A stretch of DNA of 64,000 nucleotides from contig CM065299.1 in the NCBI GenBank assembly GCA_032871835.1, positions 25,995,074 to 26,059,073 of the forward strand, given 5' to 3'. The notes below the pieces were generated by a model. It was not told where the DNA came from. It saw only the letters and a list, made by a program, of their open reading frames with translations, and ran no database searches. How positions within the stretch are numbered: position 1 is the first letter of the stretch; each line of letters starts with the position of its first letter. This stretch comes from Dipteronia dyeriana. Lineage: Eukaryota; Streptophyta; Magnoliopsida; Sapindales; Sapindaceae. The position numbers and the translations under genes are program-made. This document shows positions 11,410 to 26,300 of this stretch, one piece after another.

Positions 11410-12282
11410 TCAACCACAGCAAAGCCACTTTCTCTGCTCAGAAACCAGAAAAAGAAATGCTGTTTAAGATATATTGAATGACAAAAAACAGAATCATAAA
11501 ACTAAACCATTAATATCTGGATCTAGAGCATGCATATACCTTGCCAGGAAATTGAGAATGATCATTTTTCTTGTAAGCATTATCATTCCTCTTTGGGGTT
11601 AGGATTTTGACATTAGTGGATTTGGTTTTCTTGTCATCTCTAGCCTTGTTAAATATGACTGTAAATCCTTCTGCTGACGCTGGGTTATTTACATCCCACT
11701 CTCCAAACTTTGGCAACGGTCCTCCTTGCTGCTAAAAAAAACATTAAACAGTTAAGGAGGTTATTGAAGATCCTGTAGAGAGATCAACATACCCATCTCA
11801 AAAGTAAATGGCCTATTGTTGGGAAGCTAAAACACACAAAAGATAAAATTATTTATCTCCACAACCATTAACTCTACATGTTAACAATAGCATATCAATT
11901 AAACATACTGACGCCTTCACAAAATCAACCTCTGTTCCCTCTTGCAACATATTCTTTCCCTGAGAGCAAATGTCATGTACAAGACAAGCAACAGTAGAAT
12001 GAAGCATGAGCAACAGCCAACATCAATGGGTTAATGCCATTCTCCATCATCAGATGTAAAAATACTAAGAAAAGTTTCGGCTAATTCATTATGTGATACA
12101 GAGGTAATTAAGATTGTTTTAAAAATGTTGCTCCGATTTCCTTTGAATTGATTTAAAGAAACCAATAAAATGCCCTACTATACGTAAACAATGGAAACTA
12201 AATAGTCAATACATATATACATGAAATCAATAATATAAGTAATCACCATTGAAAAATAAAAAGAAATGATTACCGAAGCCAT
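11410..12282 (-). CDS. NOI/RIN4-like small protein
   Basis: Three minus-strand exons: 12282-12274 (ATG GCT TCG), 11731-11540 and 11433-11410. Introns are GT-AG and all boundaries are in phase 0, giving 74 residues. The protein begins MASQQGG and contains the NOI core [20 protein letters not shown] followed by [10 protein letters not shown]. It ends in KWLCCG, a double cysteine that is palmitoylated in RIN4 to hold it at the plasma membrane (known for RIN4, inferred here). NOI proteins share the RIN4 domain cleaved by bacterial effector proteases. The first exon is only 9 nt and the last only 24 nt, so automated gene callers may miss both. Tail-to-tail with the CCCH gene. Confidence 0.92.
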
Positions 12283-14303
12283 GGATGGAGGAGGTTGGGT
12301 TGGAGAGAAAGAGAGAGGAAAAAATAAAATAAAATAAAATAAAAGGAGAGAGAGAGAGAGAGTCTGTTTAGGCGTACACCTAATCTAACCGTTTTTAGTT
12401 TGGCGTGGATCACTTTTCGCCCACTCTCTTTCTCCACTTTTGTAACCTTCTCAATTCTCATCACCGATTTTCTGTTGCATAACCATAAATAATAAAACAA
12501 ATCCCAACATTTTTAAATTAGAATAGCCCAATTATTCATACACAACTATTCTTCTTATAGTATAGATCATCATTTACAGACCATCAGCAACGTCTTCCAA
12601 TGTAATAAAAGTTTATATTTGATAGATTATGATTAAACAAGCTTTCAATTTTAATAAACATTAAGGTTAATTACAGATTGTCCGTCTAAATGTAGAGTAA
12701 ACTTTCTTTTCCTTTTGACGATAATTTTATTAAGAGAAAATATCATTTTTCTCCCTGACTTTTACCATATTGTTAAGACGAGGACATTGTTTCATCATAT
12801 TGATCGGTCACTCCCTTCAATTGAAAAGAATATAAAATCTTATCCTTCTATCCATTTTTTCATCCGAAAAAGGTTTGATCATAGTCAAATGACTTTATTA
12901 TCCTTAAAAATATTTGAAAATAACCATTTAACCCTCAAGATAAGTGATGATAGATGAAATTACAATTTTACCCTTTAAAAATTCATTAAAAAAAATATAT
13001 TTAAAAAACACAATCATCCTTGAACAGTATTAAACAAAATGTATAGGTTGTTTTTTTTTTCCTGAAGTTTTCTAAAGACTGAATCAAGATTGAAAATTAA
13101 AAACATTTTTTTTAAAGTAAACTTATCTGAAAATAAATAATTGTATTTTTATATCCACGTTAATTAAAAAAAGTAATTTGACATGTAACATTCCTTATAA
13201 GATTTTATATGTTCTTCTACAAAAAAGAACAATTTAACAAAACAAAAAATTCATCAAATAATATAATTTTACTTGTTCTCCAAACAAAGTTCACAAATTC
13301 AAAAAAAGGTTTCTGATTTTTTTAATAATATAATTTTGTATAATTCAATAAACTATTTTTTTTAATTTCGTAGATTATATACATCAGAAACCAAATTAAA
13401 AAAAGTTTTTGATATTTTTTAATAAGTTTCTAAATTATATACGTCAGTCTTCTATAACTTTTTCAAACCATTAAAGAATTAAATTAAAAATAAAAATCAA
13501 ACAGTTTTTACCAAGATTTGATAGGAGAGATATTCGATTGTTCTAAAAAATATGTTAAAAGTTAAAAGAAAGAATTCTTCGTCGTATCAAATAAAGATGA
13601 ATTTAAAAATATATCTACTTTACAAGCAGACTTAGAAGAGTACATAAATTATTTTAAATTATTTTTAAGTTGTTTAACCAAAACAAATAAAATAACTAAA
13701 TGTGTTCAATTACTTTTTATTTTTAAAAGAGAAACTCGAACCCACGATCTCATAACACATGTTATTTATTTTTTCCAAAATAAAAAAGACATACAAACAA
13801 ACAACCAACTCAGGCGAATCTATAGATTCAATTGATACAATTGTCGATTAGCAAAAGGCAGGCTGCTTCGAACGATCTAAACGTAAAATCAGGAATATAT
13901 AACATCATAAGATTCCATGACAATCTGTTAAACAAAAGCCATTAATCAAATATAAGAAAATATATTGATTAAAAAAAACAAAGTTGCGAAGCTAAGTTTT
14001 GATATTATAAATCGCGGGGTTGCTCAATTTTGTCCTCTCATCCAAAATTACAACAATGCTCAACTCAGTTACACCCAACCCCAAAAACAATTTCAACTCA
14101 AGTACACCGAACACCCGAAAAAACAATGCGCGGGCTCAGTGGGAAAGAATATCTTGCACAGCTAACTTTTTTACAACAATCTATACATAAAACTGCATCT
14201 TGGATAGTAATTTAAGAAAGGGAGTGTCAGACAGCAATATAGGACAATTTTTAACTCGAATCTACACTCTCTACATGGTTAAATACCGAGAACAGAGACA
14301 TAA
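12283..14303. other. AT-rich spacer between NOI and callose synthase genes
   Basis: It begins with a GA/CT-rich stretch (about 12305-12362) that is probably the NOI leader or promoter. The rest is AT-rich with poly-A and poly-T runs. No ORF resembles a known protein. Near 13735-13762 is a short inverted copy of a GGGTTCGAG-type sequence also seen at 4670-4700. The last few hundred bases before 14304 should hold the callose synthase 3' UTR. Confidence 0.7.
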
Positions 14304-17300
14304 TCAAGAATCAACATTGGCTTTGTTTCCAGCAAGGATGAGGGAGATTTCCAGCCCACGGCTAAATGCTTGATTAAACAGGAGACGAGACTGGAAGGTT
14401 GAAATAAATGGAAACCACGATAACAATGCCAATGGTGCAAAAATAATCATCCCCATCCCGGCATCATACATTCTAGCAAACTCCCGCACTGAATCCCACA
14501 TGCCCACACTCCTTACTATCTTCTTCCAAGTGATACCTAGCTGTATCAGCACAACAGAAACAAATTTGCAAATAATCAGAAGCGTGCATGATATTACAGG
14601 AATCTCGGCTCTAAAAGGACAGCAAAGGAACAGAATTATTGAAAGGCGCAATATAAAACCTCCACTAAAACTCAGTGGATAGTATCACTAACAAATTATA
14701 TATCTACAGTGAGACATACGGTGCTAGCACTAGCAGCACCTATGCGATATTTGTTATGACTTCACTCTCCAACAGCTTGATCAGCATTTATGTGGATTCT
14801 TCATATACGGTGCAACTTTTAGCAGAAAATGACAAAAGCATTTATAACTTACACATATAATAACCCATCCTGTAGGAATAAATGCAAGGATGCTTGCAAA
14901 GAGGTCTGCAACTGACAATTTCGTAAAGGCAACAATAAGGGCAAGGGCCGCAACAAGCCCTAGCGAGGTGATTCCCTGCACTAGCCGCATCACTAACTGC
15001 ACATTGCCGGACCTTTTTGAGCTATAGGTAAATACCTGCAAAGTAATAGAAGATCGATCACAAACAAAAAGTGCCAAAGCAAAATTTAAGCAGCAAGCTC
15101 AGGTAAAGAAAGGAACTCGAAAGATGCAAACCTTAAATATCATAACAATGACAACTAATGCAAGCCAGGAGAAGCCATAAATCTAGCAAAAAAAGTAAAC
15201 ATCAAGATCAAGAAGAAGCAAGGTCAGCTACAACAACCTGAATTACTAAATTTCACGTTGCACAAATTACATATATTCAGCCAAAACAATTAGCACTTTT
15301 AACTGTCCAGAGTCATTGTCAGCATTGAGAACTATCTTTAAGAAGAATATTTTCCACAATAACATTCCAAGGATTTTGAAAATTAAATTTCAGCCATTGC
15401 AAAGTGCGGTAAGGATTTAAGTCCGCCAACTACTTGCATACTCACCAAAGCAATGAAAGCTAATGTCTGCATGCTTTCATCAACTACATTACCAAAAAAG
15501 TGAAACCACGTAGAAAGACCAAGGCATATACATGGTTGTCCGTATGAAGCTACTATGCAGTCAGGTGATGAAAAGAGCTTTTTCAGATCCCCGCTCTTAA
15601 TTCATGCCTATGCAACTTTAATACAATAAAATAATGCCCAATACCATCAATAACTATTAAACAAAGTGTTTAATACATCAACAACATTCCAAGTAGCGCT
15701 TTATAATTGTACGGTATAGTTTATTTTATTTTTTTAAAGTAAACTTCATTCATTTATCATTTTATTTTATTCTTTATTTTTTTGCTAAAAAAAGCATATG
15801 TTAGCCAAGAAAGCTAAAGTAGAAAGTACCGCGAGTGATGTGTCCCTTCCAGTGATGTGGAGTTTGTATACAATGCCATATTGAAACATTAAGAACCTCA
15901 AGCTTAGTATTGTTTCCAGTATACGACCTCGTACTGTTTGGATATGGATCTGCAAAAATGGAGGGAGAGTACATTACCACCAAAAAAAAAAAAAGTATTT
16001 ATTACAAAAACACTGACCGCCACATAAACCATATGTAAGATCACATGTTTATAATACTTGTCATTACTCAATAAGATAGAAAAAATAAAGAATATACAAG
16101 AGAAAACGTAACAATTCTTAGTAGGAATAACTGTTCTGCAAAATAAATTGAGTAGCAAGCAAACAATTTATGCACACATATAAAGTCTCATAGCAACCTC
16201 CTAAAAGCCATAAAGAAAACAAATTAATCTCATAAATCCAGTTTCTCAATGTAGTAAGGTACCATCTTTCTCATGAATTGAAACTTGACATATGGATTAA
16301 CAAAAAAAAAATATTTCCCATTACACCAGATGAATGGCCAAAGATCTCATCTCTACTGCAATGATAGGGACGTTAACAACACAATTGTGTCATAGTAATT
16401 AACCTGTTCTTCCTCCCACCAAGCTTCCCAGCTATTATCTCCCTTGACCCCTACTCCACCTTTGTACAGAAGCCAACTGGTCCAATCGTCAAAATCCTCT
16501 ACGGTCCTGTTTATAAAACAATAAGACTTAGTATACAACTCAATCCTTGCAAAAGCAAATACGTTCCAATGATATTTGATATACAGAATGTTCCACCAGC
16601 AGAGAATGTAAGCTAAAACATGTGAAGGTGATTAAAATCCAAGAAACTTACTTTTGCCATTCAAAGCCTGATGGATTGAAGATGTAAGGAGCAAAGAGCC
16701 ATGAGAGTACGAGGAACCAACTGCTAAGAGTTAGCAGAACAAAAGAAACAGCACCTCCATCTGTGTACCCATATGCAATATACACTATAAGGAGCAGTGC
16801 CACCTCAAGCCTGAGAAAACCACCAAGTTTGAAGATTTTAAAACAAAGTCCCTTTCAACTTTCAAGCAACAATAATATTCTGTGTCAGACAAACAGAACT
16901 GATGAATAAAATACTCACGCTTTCACAAAATGGCTTCTCGAGTAAAGACGGTAATTTTCCGCAAATCTAATGTGGCGTACAACAAAGCCTCTACCAGTTG
17001 CTCGATACTGTTATTGAATTTAAAATACATAGAGTTAACTGCCCAACCCAAAGAAGAGTATTTTAAACAAATAAGATTTGAAAACGGAATACATACTTTT
17101 GCACCTCCATGGAGGATAGTACGTCCAAAGTAATGAGTTCTGGTTCCTAATGAGAACGTGAAGAAGACAGAGCACAACTGAAGTTGCATCGTTACAAAGC
17201 TAAAAACAGCCTGCATATGTTAAATATCAGCAAAAAAACTTAAATTACAGTCAGTGGGGCGATATATTTATCACAACAACACAGTTATAAATCACAAAAA

Positions 17301-20300
17301 TCAAAAGAACACTACAAAATGTATGGCCTAGATTGCTAAAAATATCCCCAGTATTGTACCATAAAGAAGCAACATTCTTCAAAAGTAAACTATAACATGC
17401 AAAGTCTATTATTTATAACAAAATAAATTTAAAATATCTCAAGAGAAATTAATCCGAATATGACACTGCTGAGAGTTAGATGGACTGACCTTCAACAATC
17501 CCAGTTCAAGTATAAAACCCATTATCATAGGCACTGCGGTAAAAACACCAATCTGGACCAGGAACTGTGTATTCAAAACAGTATCCAAAGCTGTGTTACC
17601 TGACAACTTTGCTTCTAGTGCGATAGCACTATCAAGTCCAGAGAAAGCCTGAAAGAGTGGACATGAGAGTGACAAGATGTCATTAGCTGGGAGGCTGAAC
17701 TTAGTAAACCTCTGCAGAGATGAAAAAGACTAAACTACTTGATTTAAATTTCCACCTAATTATTATGCTTCATATTGAAATAATAAAACAGGACACCAAA
17801 GAAATGCTGGATTTCATATTTATCTTGTATAGTAAAAAATAGATCATTTAAAAAATAGAGCCAAAATGAATAATTAAATAAGAGTGTCAGGTCACTGTTT
17901 GACCCAAAGCTTATGCTTGTAGGTAAGAACATAAGCAATAGTGTTTAAGCAACTAAAAGACACTCTAATGTACAAGAGTATCGGGTTTGCCACTTAACCT
18001 ACACCCAAATGTACAACATATAACTAATACAAATTTAGTCAGATGGGGACATGAACCCAACTACCCAAGCACTCTAGTAAAACTGGCTCTGATACAAATT
18101 TAGGTAAGCACAAAACCCAAGAAGTTAAGCACGTAGATAAGGGCTCAAAAAATAATATATAAGCACTTCTTTTATCACGTTCATGAAAAGAAAGTATATT
18201 CAGTCAAAAAAAGGCAATCTCCTGCCACAGCAGAATGGAACCAAGAAGGGAAAGCTTAGTCGGTTAAATTACCAGGTAAGCTCTTCCATATAGGAATACA
18301 TACACAGTAAGAACGGTCATCTGCATAAACAACTCTTTATCAGTGAATTGTGGAAACAGTGACCTAAATAGGATCCAATTACTTGAAAAAAGAAACATAG
18401 AACAAGTAGTGGAAATATTCACACCATTGTGCAAACATAGAAACCAACAGTTGTGAAGTAGAAAGAGAGCATTCTAAAGAAATCAAAAAGTTGTCCAAGC
18501 CTGTACACGTCCCTGCTTAGGACTTGCTCTCCATTTCCTCCTGCAACTTTCCCTTCAAAAAGGGCAATTTGGTTTAACCCAACATCTCTTCCCTTTCCGA
18601 CCTACATGAAGAAACACTATCAAGAATTTGGAAAAATAAAAAATAAAAAATAAAAAATTGTTTTCAAACAGTCTTCAACTGACATAAACAAAAACATTAT
18701 GAAGAGACTGGTATATCAAACCTGAATGTACTCATGATGGGTAATGTTACCCTGCCTCAATGTGGAGTTGAACCCTGCAAATTTATGTGATATAATTAAA
18801 TTGGCCAACAGAAACTAATTACCACATTACAAAAGAAACTTAAATTACCACATTACAACAAGCCCAGTAAGAGAGTATATAGAACTAATCCCTATTTCTT
18901 CAAAATCATAAAGCTTAGGCAGAAAAATGCAATGGCTTGTCTAATCATTCAGAGAAATGTAACTCCAATAAACTGCCTAGGGTATTGCACAGTCAAGATA
19001 GATCGTAATGTACATGATGCATCCCTCAAAATTTAACTCAACTAATCAAAGATCCCACCTTGTAAGTTTGCATTTTAAATCCCCAAGTCAAGAATGAGAG
19101 AAAGAGGTCATAAAATCCTTCAAACTTACCGGCATATATATCTTCACTGATATTAATTACGCGCGACGCCTTACTAATGCCACCTCGAGTAATATGAAAT
19201 ATTCGGTCAAACACATCTGGATGTCCATAGTGCATGCGGACCCTGCGAAGTACATGAAAATGAAAACAAGCACACAAAATATTTTTCAGTTATAAGATAA
19301 CTTTGCAACTTGATAAATAAGCAGCAAAATAAACAAAAAATAAACAAAATTCCCCAAATAAAAAATGATGACCCTTGGTCCTCCAACCCGACAAACCCAC
19401 CCAAAGAAAAATAAGAAACAAAACCCTTCATGTTACCATGTGGGATTTGTGTTTAATGACATGCAATTGGCACAAATGCACTCACACCCGTAATGACTAC
19501 ATTTTTATGACCATTAATATGTAGGCCAAGGCATTAAAACCCAATACATTGATGATATTATAATTAAAAGATGTTTTATTAAAAAACGAGAGAGAGAGAG
19601 AGAGAGAGGAGTCAATCACACAATCAATCCTAAACCCTTAAAGAAAGAGGTGAAGAGAAAAAAGGGCAGAGAGAGAGAGCTTCAAGAAAGCTAAAAATCA
19701 AAGGTAATTCATTTGATTCCTTTATGATTTTATGATAAACCTAGACTATCTTATAGTATATTTAGATTTTAGCCAAATAAATTCATGATTTTAGAGGGTA
19801 GTGTTCGATTGAGGTTTCAACAATAAATTTTCCACATTTTCGTAGGACAATAGACAAATCTACAAGTTAGAACTATTAGTTATCAAAGTAGACATCTTAA
19901 GGATCAATGTGAAGTTCATTTTGTTTAATAACATTAAATGTGAGTTTGCTGGAAATTTGCTTTCTTCACACACACAGACCTCTCTCTCTCTCTCTAAGCC
20001 ACATACTTCTGTCTTCCAAAAAAGTTAAAAACTTCAAAACCAAGTACGAAGTGTTATTTTTCTTTCTTTTTTCGATGGTGTATTAGAGTAAAAAAAAGGT
20101 TTTATTTACAAAAAAAAAAAATAAAAATATTGAGGCGCATCTTTAACAACTATGGGCTTGTGATCCTGAAGTTAGTAAACCAAACATTTTATTTGAATCA
20201 CAATGACATTCCTTGATTCCATAGAATCAAACTGCAAGAAACTTCTCAAAATGATACATTTTATGAAACTCCTTGATTCCATATATTATTTTAGGTGTTT

Positions 20301-23300
20301 GTGTTTTAGAATATTGTGTTTTTGACATGTTACACTTTTGGTGGTTAGGTTGGAAATTATGGAAACAAATTTATTGGGTATTGGATTTTGTTCATTGATT
20401 TAATGTTGAAACATGTATGATAAGTAAAGAGCTCACTCCTTTGACCTCCAGGTCAGGGATCTTTTCTTTCGGCCTCTCATTCTCTTTAATGAATTAAGAC
20501 AGCTTATAAAGTAAAAAAGAATTGCCTTATAAGACAAATATCAGTAAGTCTTCATGCAATACCTCAGCTATAAGAAACTAATTTTGATGAACAAAAATAA
20601 ATAACAAGATTTAATAACTTTAAAGAATTTTGAAACTCCATGTCCAATGAAACTAAGAATAGAGAATTGACACCAAGATACCTATCCAATAAAGTTAGCA
20701 ACTAGGAGGGTTTATAACCAATAATATTAATCATCTGTTGAAAATCATGCTACAGAAAACAGACACATACACCAACAAATACACAAAAAAGCATATGATG
20801 CATGCACAGAATGCAGAATACATACACAAACTGAATATAAGCAATAATAGAAGCCCATGTATAAAGACAATAGATGCACAGAGTTTAGATATCCATTTTA
20901 CTATCGGTATTAGACAATCAATCAGCAAATCCTAAAATGTAGTGAAATATTGGCACGACCGATGTAAATTATTGTGCGACTATTAACCGAGGTAAATTAT
21001 TGTGCGAGTGTGCGACTATCAAAGAAAAGATAAATTGACAAGGACTTTTCTCTATATGTTCCGTTTGAGGGTGTTTTGAGTGTTTAAATACTATTGCTTG
21101 GCCTAGCACGACCAAATCATATCTCCATCTATGTTTGTTCTACACCTAAAATTCTTTTTGTAATTGGGGTTGGATCATGTGAGTCATGTGACAAGCTTGT
21201 CAGTCTTCCATGTGAATGGAGTGTGTTAGGGTGCTTCAATATAAACATTAAACCCCACAGAATCACAACTGCATCACAAAATGCGAGTCTTTTCACTCCC
21301 CCAGCCCACTCCATCATTTGAGAGTGTCTATGAAACCAGGTTTAATAGGGTTAATTGGCAGATGTCTTCAGTCCCTGCCCTGAGTTTGAATCGAATTAAT
21401 TACTCACCCTGAATCCATCTAATATCTCCCTATATGTTTCTAATAAGAAACAAAGAAATTATATTGATCAAGAAAAGAACACACTAAATCAGGACAAAAT
21501 AACATCTCTACTAACAAAAAAAAAACAAAAAAGGTAGGTAAGGGAATAAATAAGAACTTTATTAGTAAACCCTCCTATACAACAGGTTGACGTAAAATAC
21601 TTGTTCACCTTAAGGGATTTGCTAAAACACGCTGACCCAGGGTCACAAAGCTGGTCTCTTGATTGGACATGAACCAAGCCAAAGATGACACACTGCATAG
21701 GTAGATCCAAAACATAATTGGTAAGAAAGATTAATAGAGCAAAAAAAACAATAAGTCATTATCCAAACTACAAGTGTCTCCCGACCTTCCTGTAAAAACA
21801 TGCTCTCTCACTCCAAGAATAGTTGGATGTCGAATGCCATGATCCCTTCGGAATTCATCAAGAAGATTTCTCATTTTCATTGCCTCCTCGAGGTAATTGT
21901 CCTGCTCATTAAAACAAGAGCAACTCCATATACAGATTACAACTAAATCATTCTCTATTAAGCTTACTCTGGTAGATGCTATTCATGATTAACATTTTAA
22001 GTTAGAAAATCCTAAAAGCTGGAGGGCAACACAACAAAACAAAATGGGAAAGAAAGCAGCAATGATTGAAAAAGAGATTAAACGTCTATTATGCAGTTGG
22101 CAAAGGAGTTCTAGGCCAAACTCAAATCTTAAAGGACCTAGAAAAATCTTTGCTGTCTGATGAAAACCAGAAGAAACCAAGATCCTCCTCCACCAAACAC
22201 GCCAAGAAAAATTACAATTACTTTCAGAGTTTTTCATTTTTTATTTCATAAATTCTATTTTCAATTTTTTTTACACCAACCACATAAGGGAAACACATCA
22301 AGACAGTCATCAAATCATCAGTATAGACCAGTCAGCAGTCAATAAGCTAGGGTCAATCAATTTACCAAGGAATCTTTTCTTCACTGAAAGCATTCCTTAG
22401 TAACAACTTGAGGACTACTCAATTTCTCCTTCTACCCAGATTTCAACTGTCTGGTAAAGTGAACCAAAGGGAACTAGTGCGCAATGGCTTCCCAATATGC
22501 AAATTCAATTCACTATAGAAAAACAAAGAACCTCTGCCCCCTAGCTTGGAAAGGAAAATCGTGGCTTCAAGAATTTAAAAACATCAACGGAAGTTTTTTT
22601 TTTCTCTGTTTCAGAAGAAAGTAATTAAAAATAAAGGGCTTCTGTCTAGCATAGAAAATATGAGAATTTTAGTTAGGATTTAAAAGAACCTGATTCATGT
22701 CTATAGTTTGAATAGCTTCTCCACGTGTGAAAACTATGGCATGGTTTTGATTTTCAGGCTTCCCCTCTCCAAGCTTTGGATCTCCAGGAAGTTTGATAGA
22801 ATATATTTCCTACAAAAATGACATTTCCAATAAAAGAAAAAAATGTCAACATAGAATAAATTACATAACAATAGTGTAAGTGATAATATCTTGCAGCGAC
22901 AAGCAAATGCAAAACCTAAAAGGCAACATTTCTGAAATTCAAACTCTCTAAACATCCTTCCCGCAACATCTGCCTCAAAAGTGCAAAACATTTGTAGGAA
23001 ACTTATCAATGCATTTACATCTCTTTCTTCTTTTTGAAGGGGGGTGGAGGGAGGGGATGGGTGAGTGTGCAGAAAAGGTGGATTTTAAAAAGGGGCAAGT
23101 GCAGTCAACCTTTTTTTTTACATGAAGATAGAATAATGTATGTTTATAATGAAGGAGAGAGAGAGAGAGCCTAAGATCACTAAAATAATGAGAAAAGCAA
23201 GTTTCATAGAACAAATCGGTGATGAACTATTACATTAGGCAGACAGAATTGCCTGACATAGCACATACTGATTTCAGCACATTTGAACTTTGCAAAATCT

Positions 23301-26300
23301 TAAACTAAGCCGTACATTGCCTTCTTTTGCATTATGCACATAGTTACATGATGTACCCTGATGCAGATAACTCATATTTTTCTTATTCATCGCTAAAGGA
23401 AAACTATTTGACCAAACACCACATTAGCGACAGGTAAAATTCAATGACACTCATCAACTGCTGTCCAATCAAGTTATATGTCCATTTCACTTTGAACAGT
23501 AAGCGTAAATGAACTTTTTACATTCATAATAGAAAAAAAACATTTCAGACAGGAAGTTCGAGCTACAGACAAGCAATTGGACAACCAAAGCCACAATATA
23601 CCTGATCTTTTCCATTTATATCAGCTTTAACAAGCTTTGAATAAAATTCCTTTGAAACTATTCCATCAGTTGAACCGCTCTCCTCCACATGTATGAAAGC
23701 AACTCGAAGTGCCTCATTCCTAACAATAGAAACTACAGTTAATACACATGCACTAGACTTATTATATGATATAATTAATAAAGTATTACAATTAAATCAC
23801 ATTGCTTAACAATACAGTTAAACCGTTAAAGGCATGTGTAAAAAGGAGATGAATTTCCCTCCACCATCTCTTATCATAAATAATAGTTGTTTTTTCTCTC
23901 TTTCATCTTAAATAATTCATAAACACTTCATAACTTGCAAGAACTGCAATTTGACATGTCAAGGCATAAGTAGTAAGAGCATCACCAATAGGCCGGAAAA
24001 CAACATGTCTCTGACAATTAATAGGGAGGCTGGCGTGCTGGACCGGAATTTGCTCTAACAGCCTCCCTATCTCACTCCTCAAACTATTTTCCGGCCAAAG
24101 CCTCCCCAAATGTAAGGAGAGAAGGCTTCCTCCCTATTTTTTTTTTTCAGTCCTCAATTAAAAGGAGTGGTCAAGATGAGTCCACATCCTTCATATTCAA
24201 TGTAAGGAAAATATAAGGAACCATGTTTTCACTCCAAGCCATTTTTAGGAAGGCTTGTTGAAGTGTTAACTCCTTATATGGCTCCTTATTTGTAAAAATT
24301 ACAATAGACTCCCTAAATATAAGGAAAATATAGGGAGCCTTGTTGGGGATGCTCTAACAATCCTATTGAGGCATTCAGATCTCAGTGACAAGATTAACAA
24401 TTATGCAGCGAACAAATACAAGTCCAAGATATAACAATTATGCAGCGAACAAATACAAGTCCAAGATATCTTGTTAGGCATAAAATCCCAAGTATACTTT
24501 TACTGTTCTTTCTTCTTCTTCTTCTTTTTTAGACAAGGATTCAATATCGTATTAGCATAAGCTAACAAGTTTCTTAATCATTCCCGATAAGCATAGACAT
24601 CTCAGAATAAAAAGAACACCCACATACCACATTAAATTCACACTTCATCTAATGCAAGTTTAGTGGGAAACAGTGATACATTATCAGTTCAGTAATTCAG
24701 CAGGTCTACTGCTTTCTGAGATTAAGGATATAACAGCTACATACAAGGAAGAAAATTAATTTTTGTTTGGTGTATACTGTATATCATTATTACTGATTTA
24801 CTTCGTTAGATCTTCTGAGCCATCAATAAAAAATAAAACAATTTCAAACACAAAATTTTCATTTTAAGTTGTTATAAGACCCTCAGAGCTATTTGACAAA
24901 TTAATTCAATCGAGAGCCATCAGAACAAATAAAAATATACCTCTGCAACAAAAGAGCAATATCAACAGCTTCCTGTGCCTTCCGTTGCTTCTGTTGCCCA
25001 TAAATTTGGCAAGAGACAACATATGTAAACTTTATATCTGCCTGTGCGCGTGCTTCACGGGATAACTCAAATCCTTGAGTTGAGGGCAGGCCACTTTGGG
25101 AATGATTATCCACTATCAACACAAAATGAATTGTTGAGTGTAACCATACCTTTCAAATAAACATTCTAGGTCATTGTAAAATATCTTGAAGCAAATACCT
25201 CCCAGTGGTCTCCTTTCCAAATAACTTTGTAGCATTAAAGCCCTTCTGTAGTACATCATACCACGCACTGCATTTACATCAATATAAACATATAAAAAAT
25301 CAACTGGAGATAATTTTAATTGCCTTTCAGCATAGCCACAACTCACAAGATATGAGAATAATACTCCCCTCTGGTCTACAAAAAGACTATCTGCTTACTA
25401 TACATTTTCCGAGGGGAATCAGTGAATGTAATAAGAAAATTAATTAAACTGTGAAATACAAATTACCCTCACTCTGACACGGCAGTAAGTTGATGTTTCA
25501 TAAGTTGCAGCTTTTATAGTAGAAAGGGACAAAATGAGGCATTACAAAAGGGGCATAATGGGCAGTTCAAAATAAAAACTTAAATTTTGACAGTAAGCAA
25601 GCAATGCGTATTTAAGAAAATTGAGAATAAGAAAATTGAGAATAAGAAAATTGAGAATAAGAAAACCATATGTGCTGGCAAGAGTATGAGATTTCATCAA
25701 ACATCAAACAAATTTAAAAAAAGAACTCTTAACCTGTCCTGGCCAGAGTTTGCCCTCGATAAGATGCCCAAAAGCGAAGCTCTAAAGAATCACTTGAATT
25801 TCCTTGAAGATCCACCTCCCCAGCAGACTCACCTCGACCAATTCGTTCCAAAAAATTATCCCATTCATCTATAATTGAAAAATATAACTACTTGAACTAA
25901 GGATAGTAACACCACAATAAGATGCACAAAATTGATGCTCTTATAGTACCCAGTTATAATATACGTTACGAGGGCAATTTATACGGAATATGAAAAATGC
26001 AGGAAAAAGAAAAAAGGTCTTTAAAAATACAGACACAATCAAAGCACGCACAATAACAAAAATTTAAACATTCTGAACACAGAGGCAACATCTCCAACAA
26101 TTATTTCAAAGATGCAGAAAATCAGAAAAGTGCCTTCAAGATCAAGATTATGGTCTCAAGAAATCATAGTCTGTCATACTGGTTCAACTTACATTAATGT
26201 ATGTGTGTGCACGTGCATGTTTGTTAGAGAATGTATCCGTGTGTAAGTATGGAAGTGTTCAAGAATGCTTAACAATAAACAGAGGTACAATATACAAGTT

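Noticed and set aside
11880..12060. Ankyrin-like peptide ([11 protein letters not shown]) on the minus strand in the NOI intron
   Set aside because: It is too short, lacks splice sites in frame and breaks the conserved NOI exon join; probably chance.
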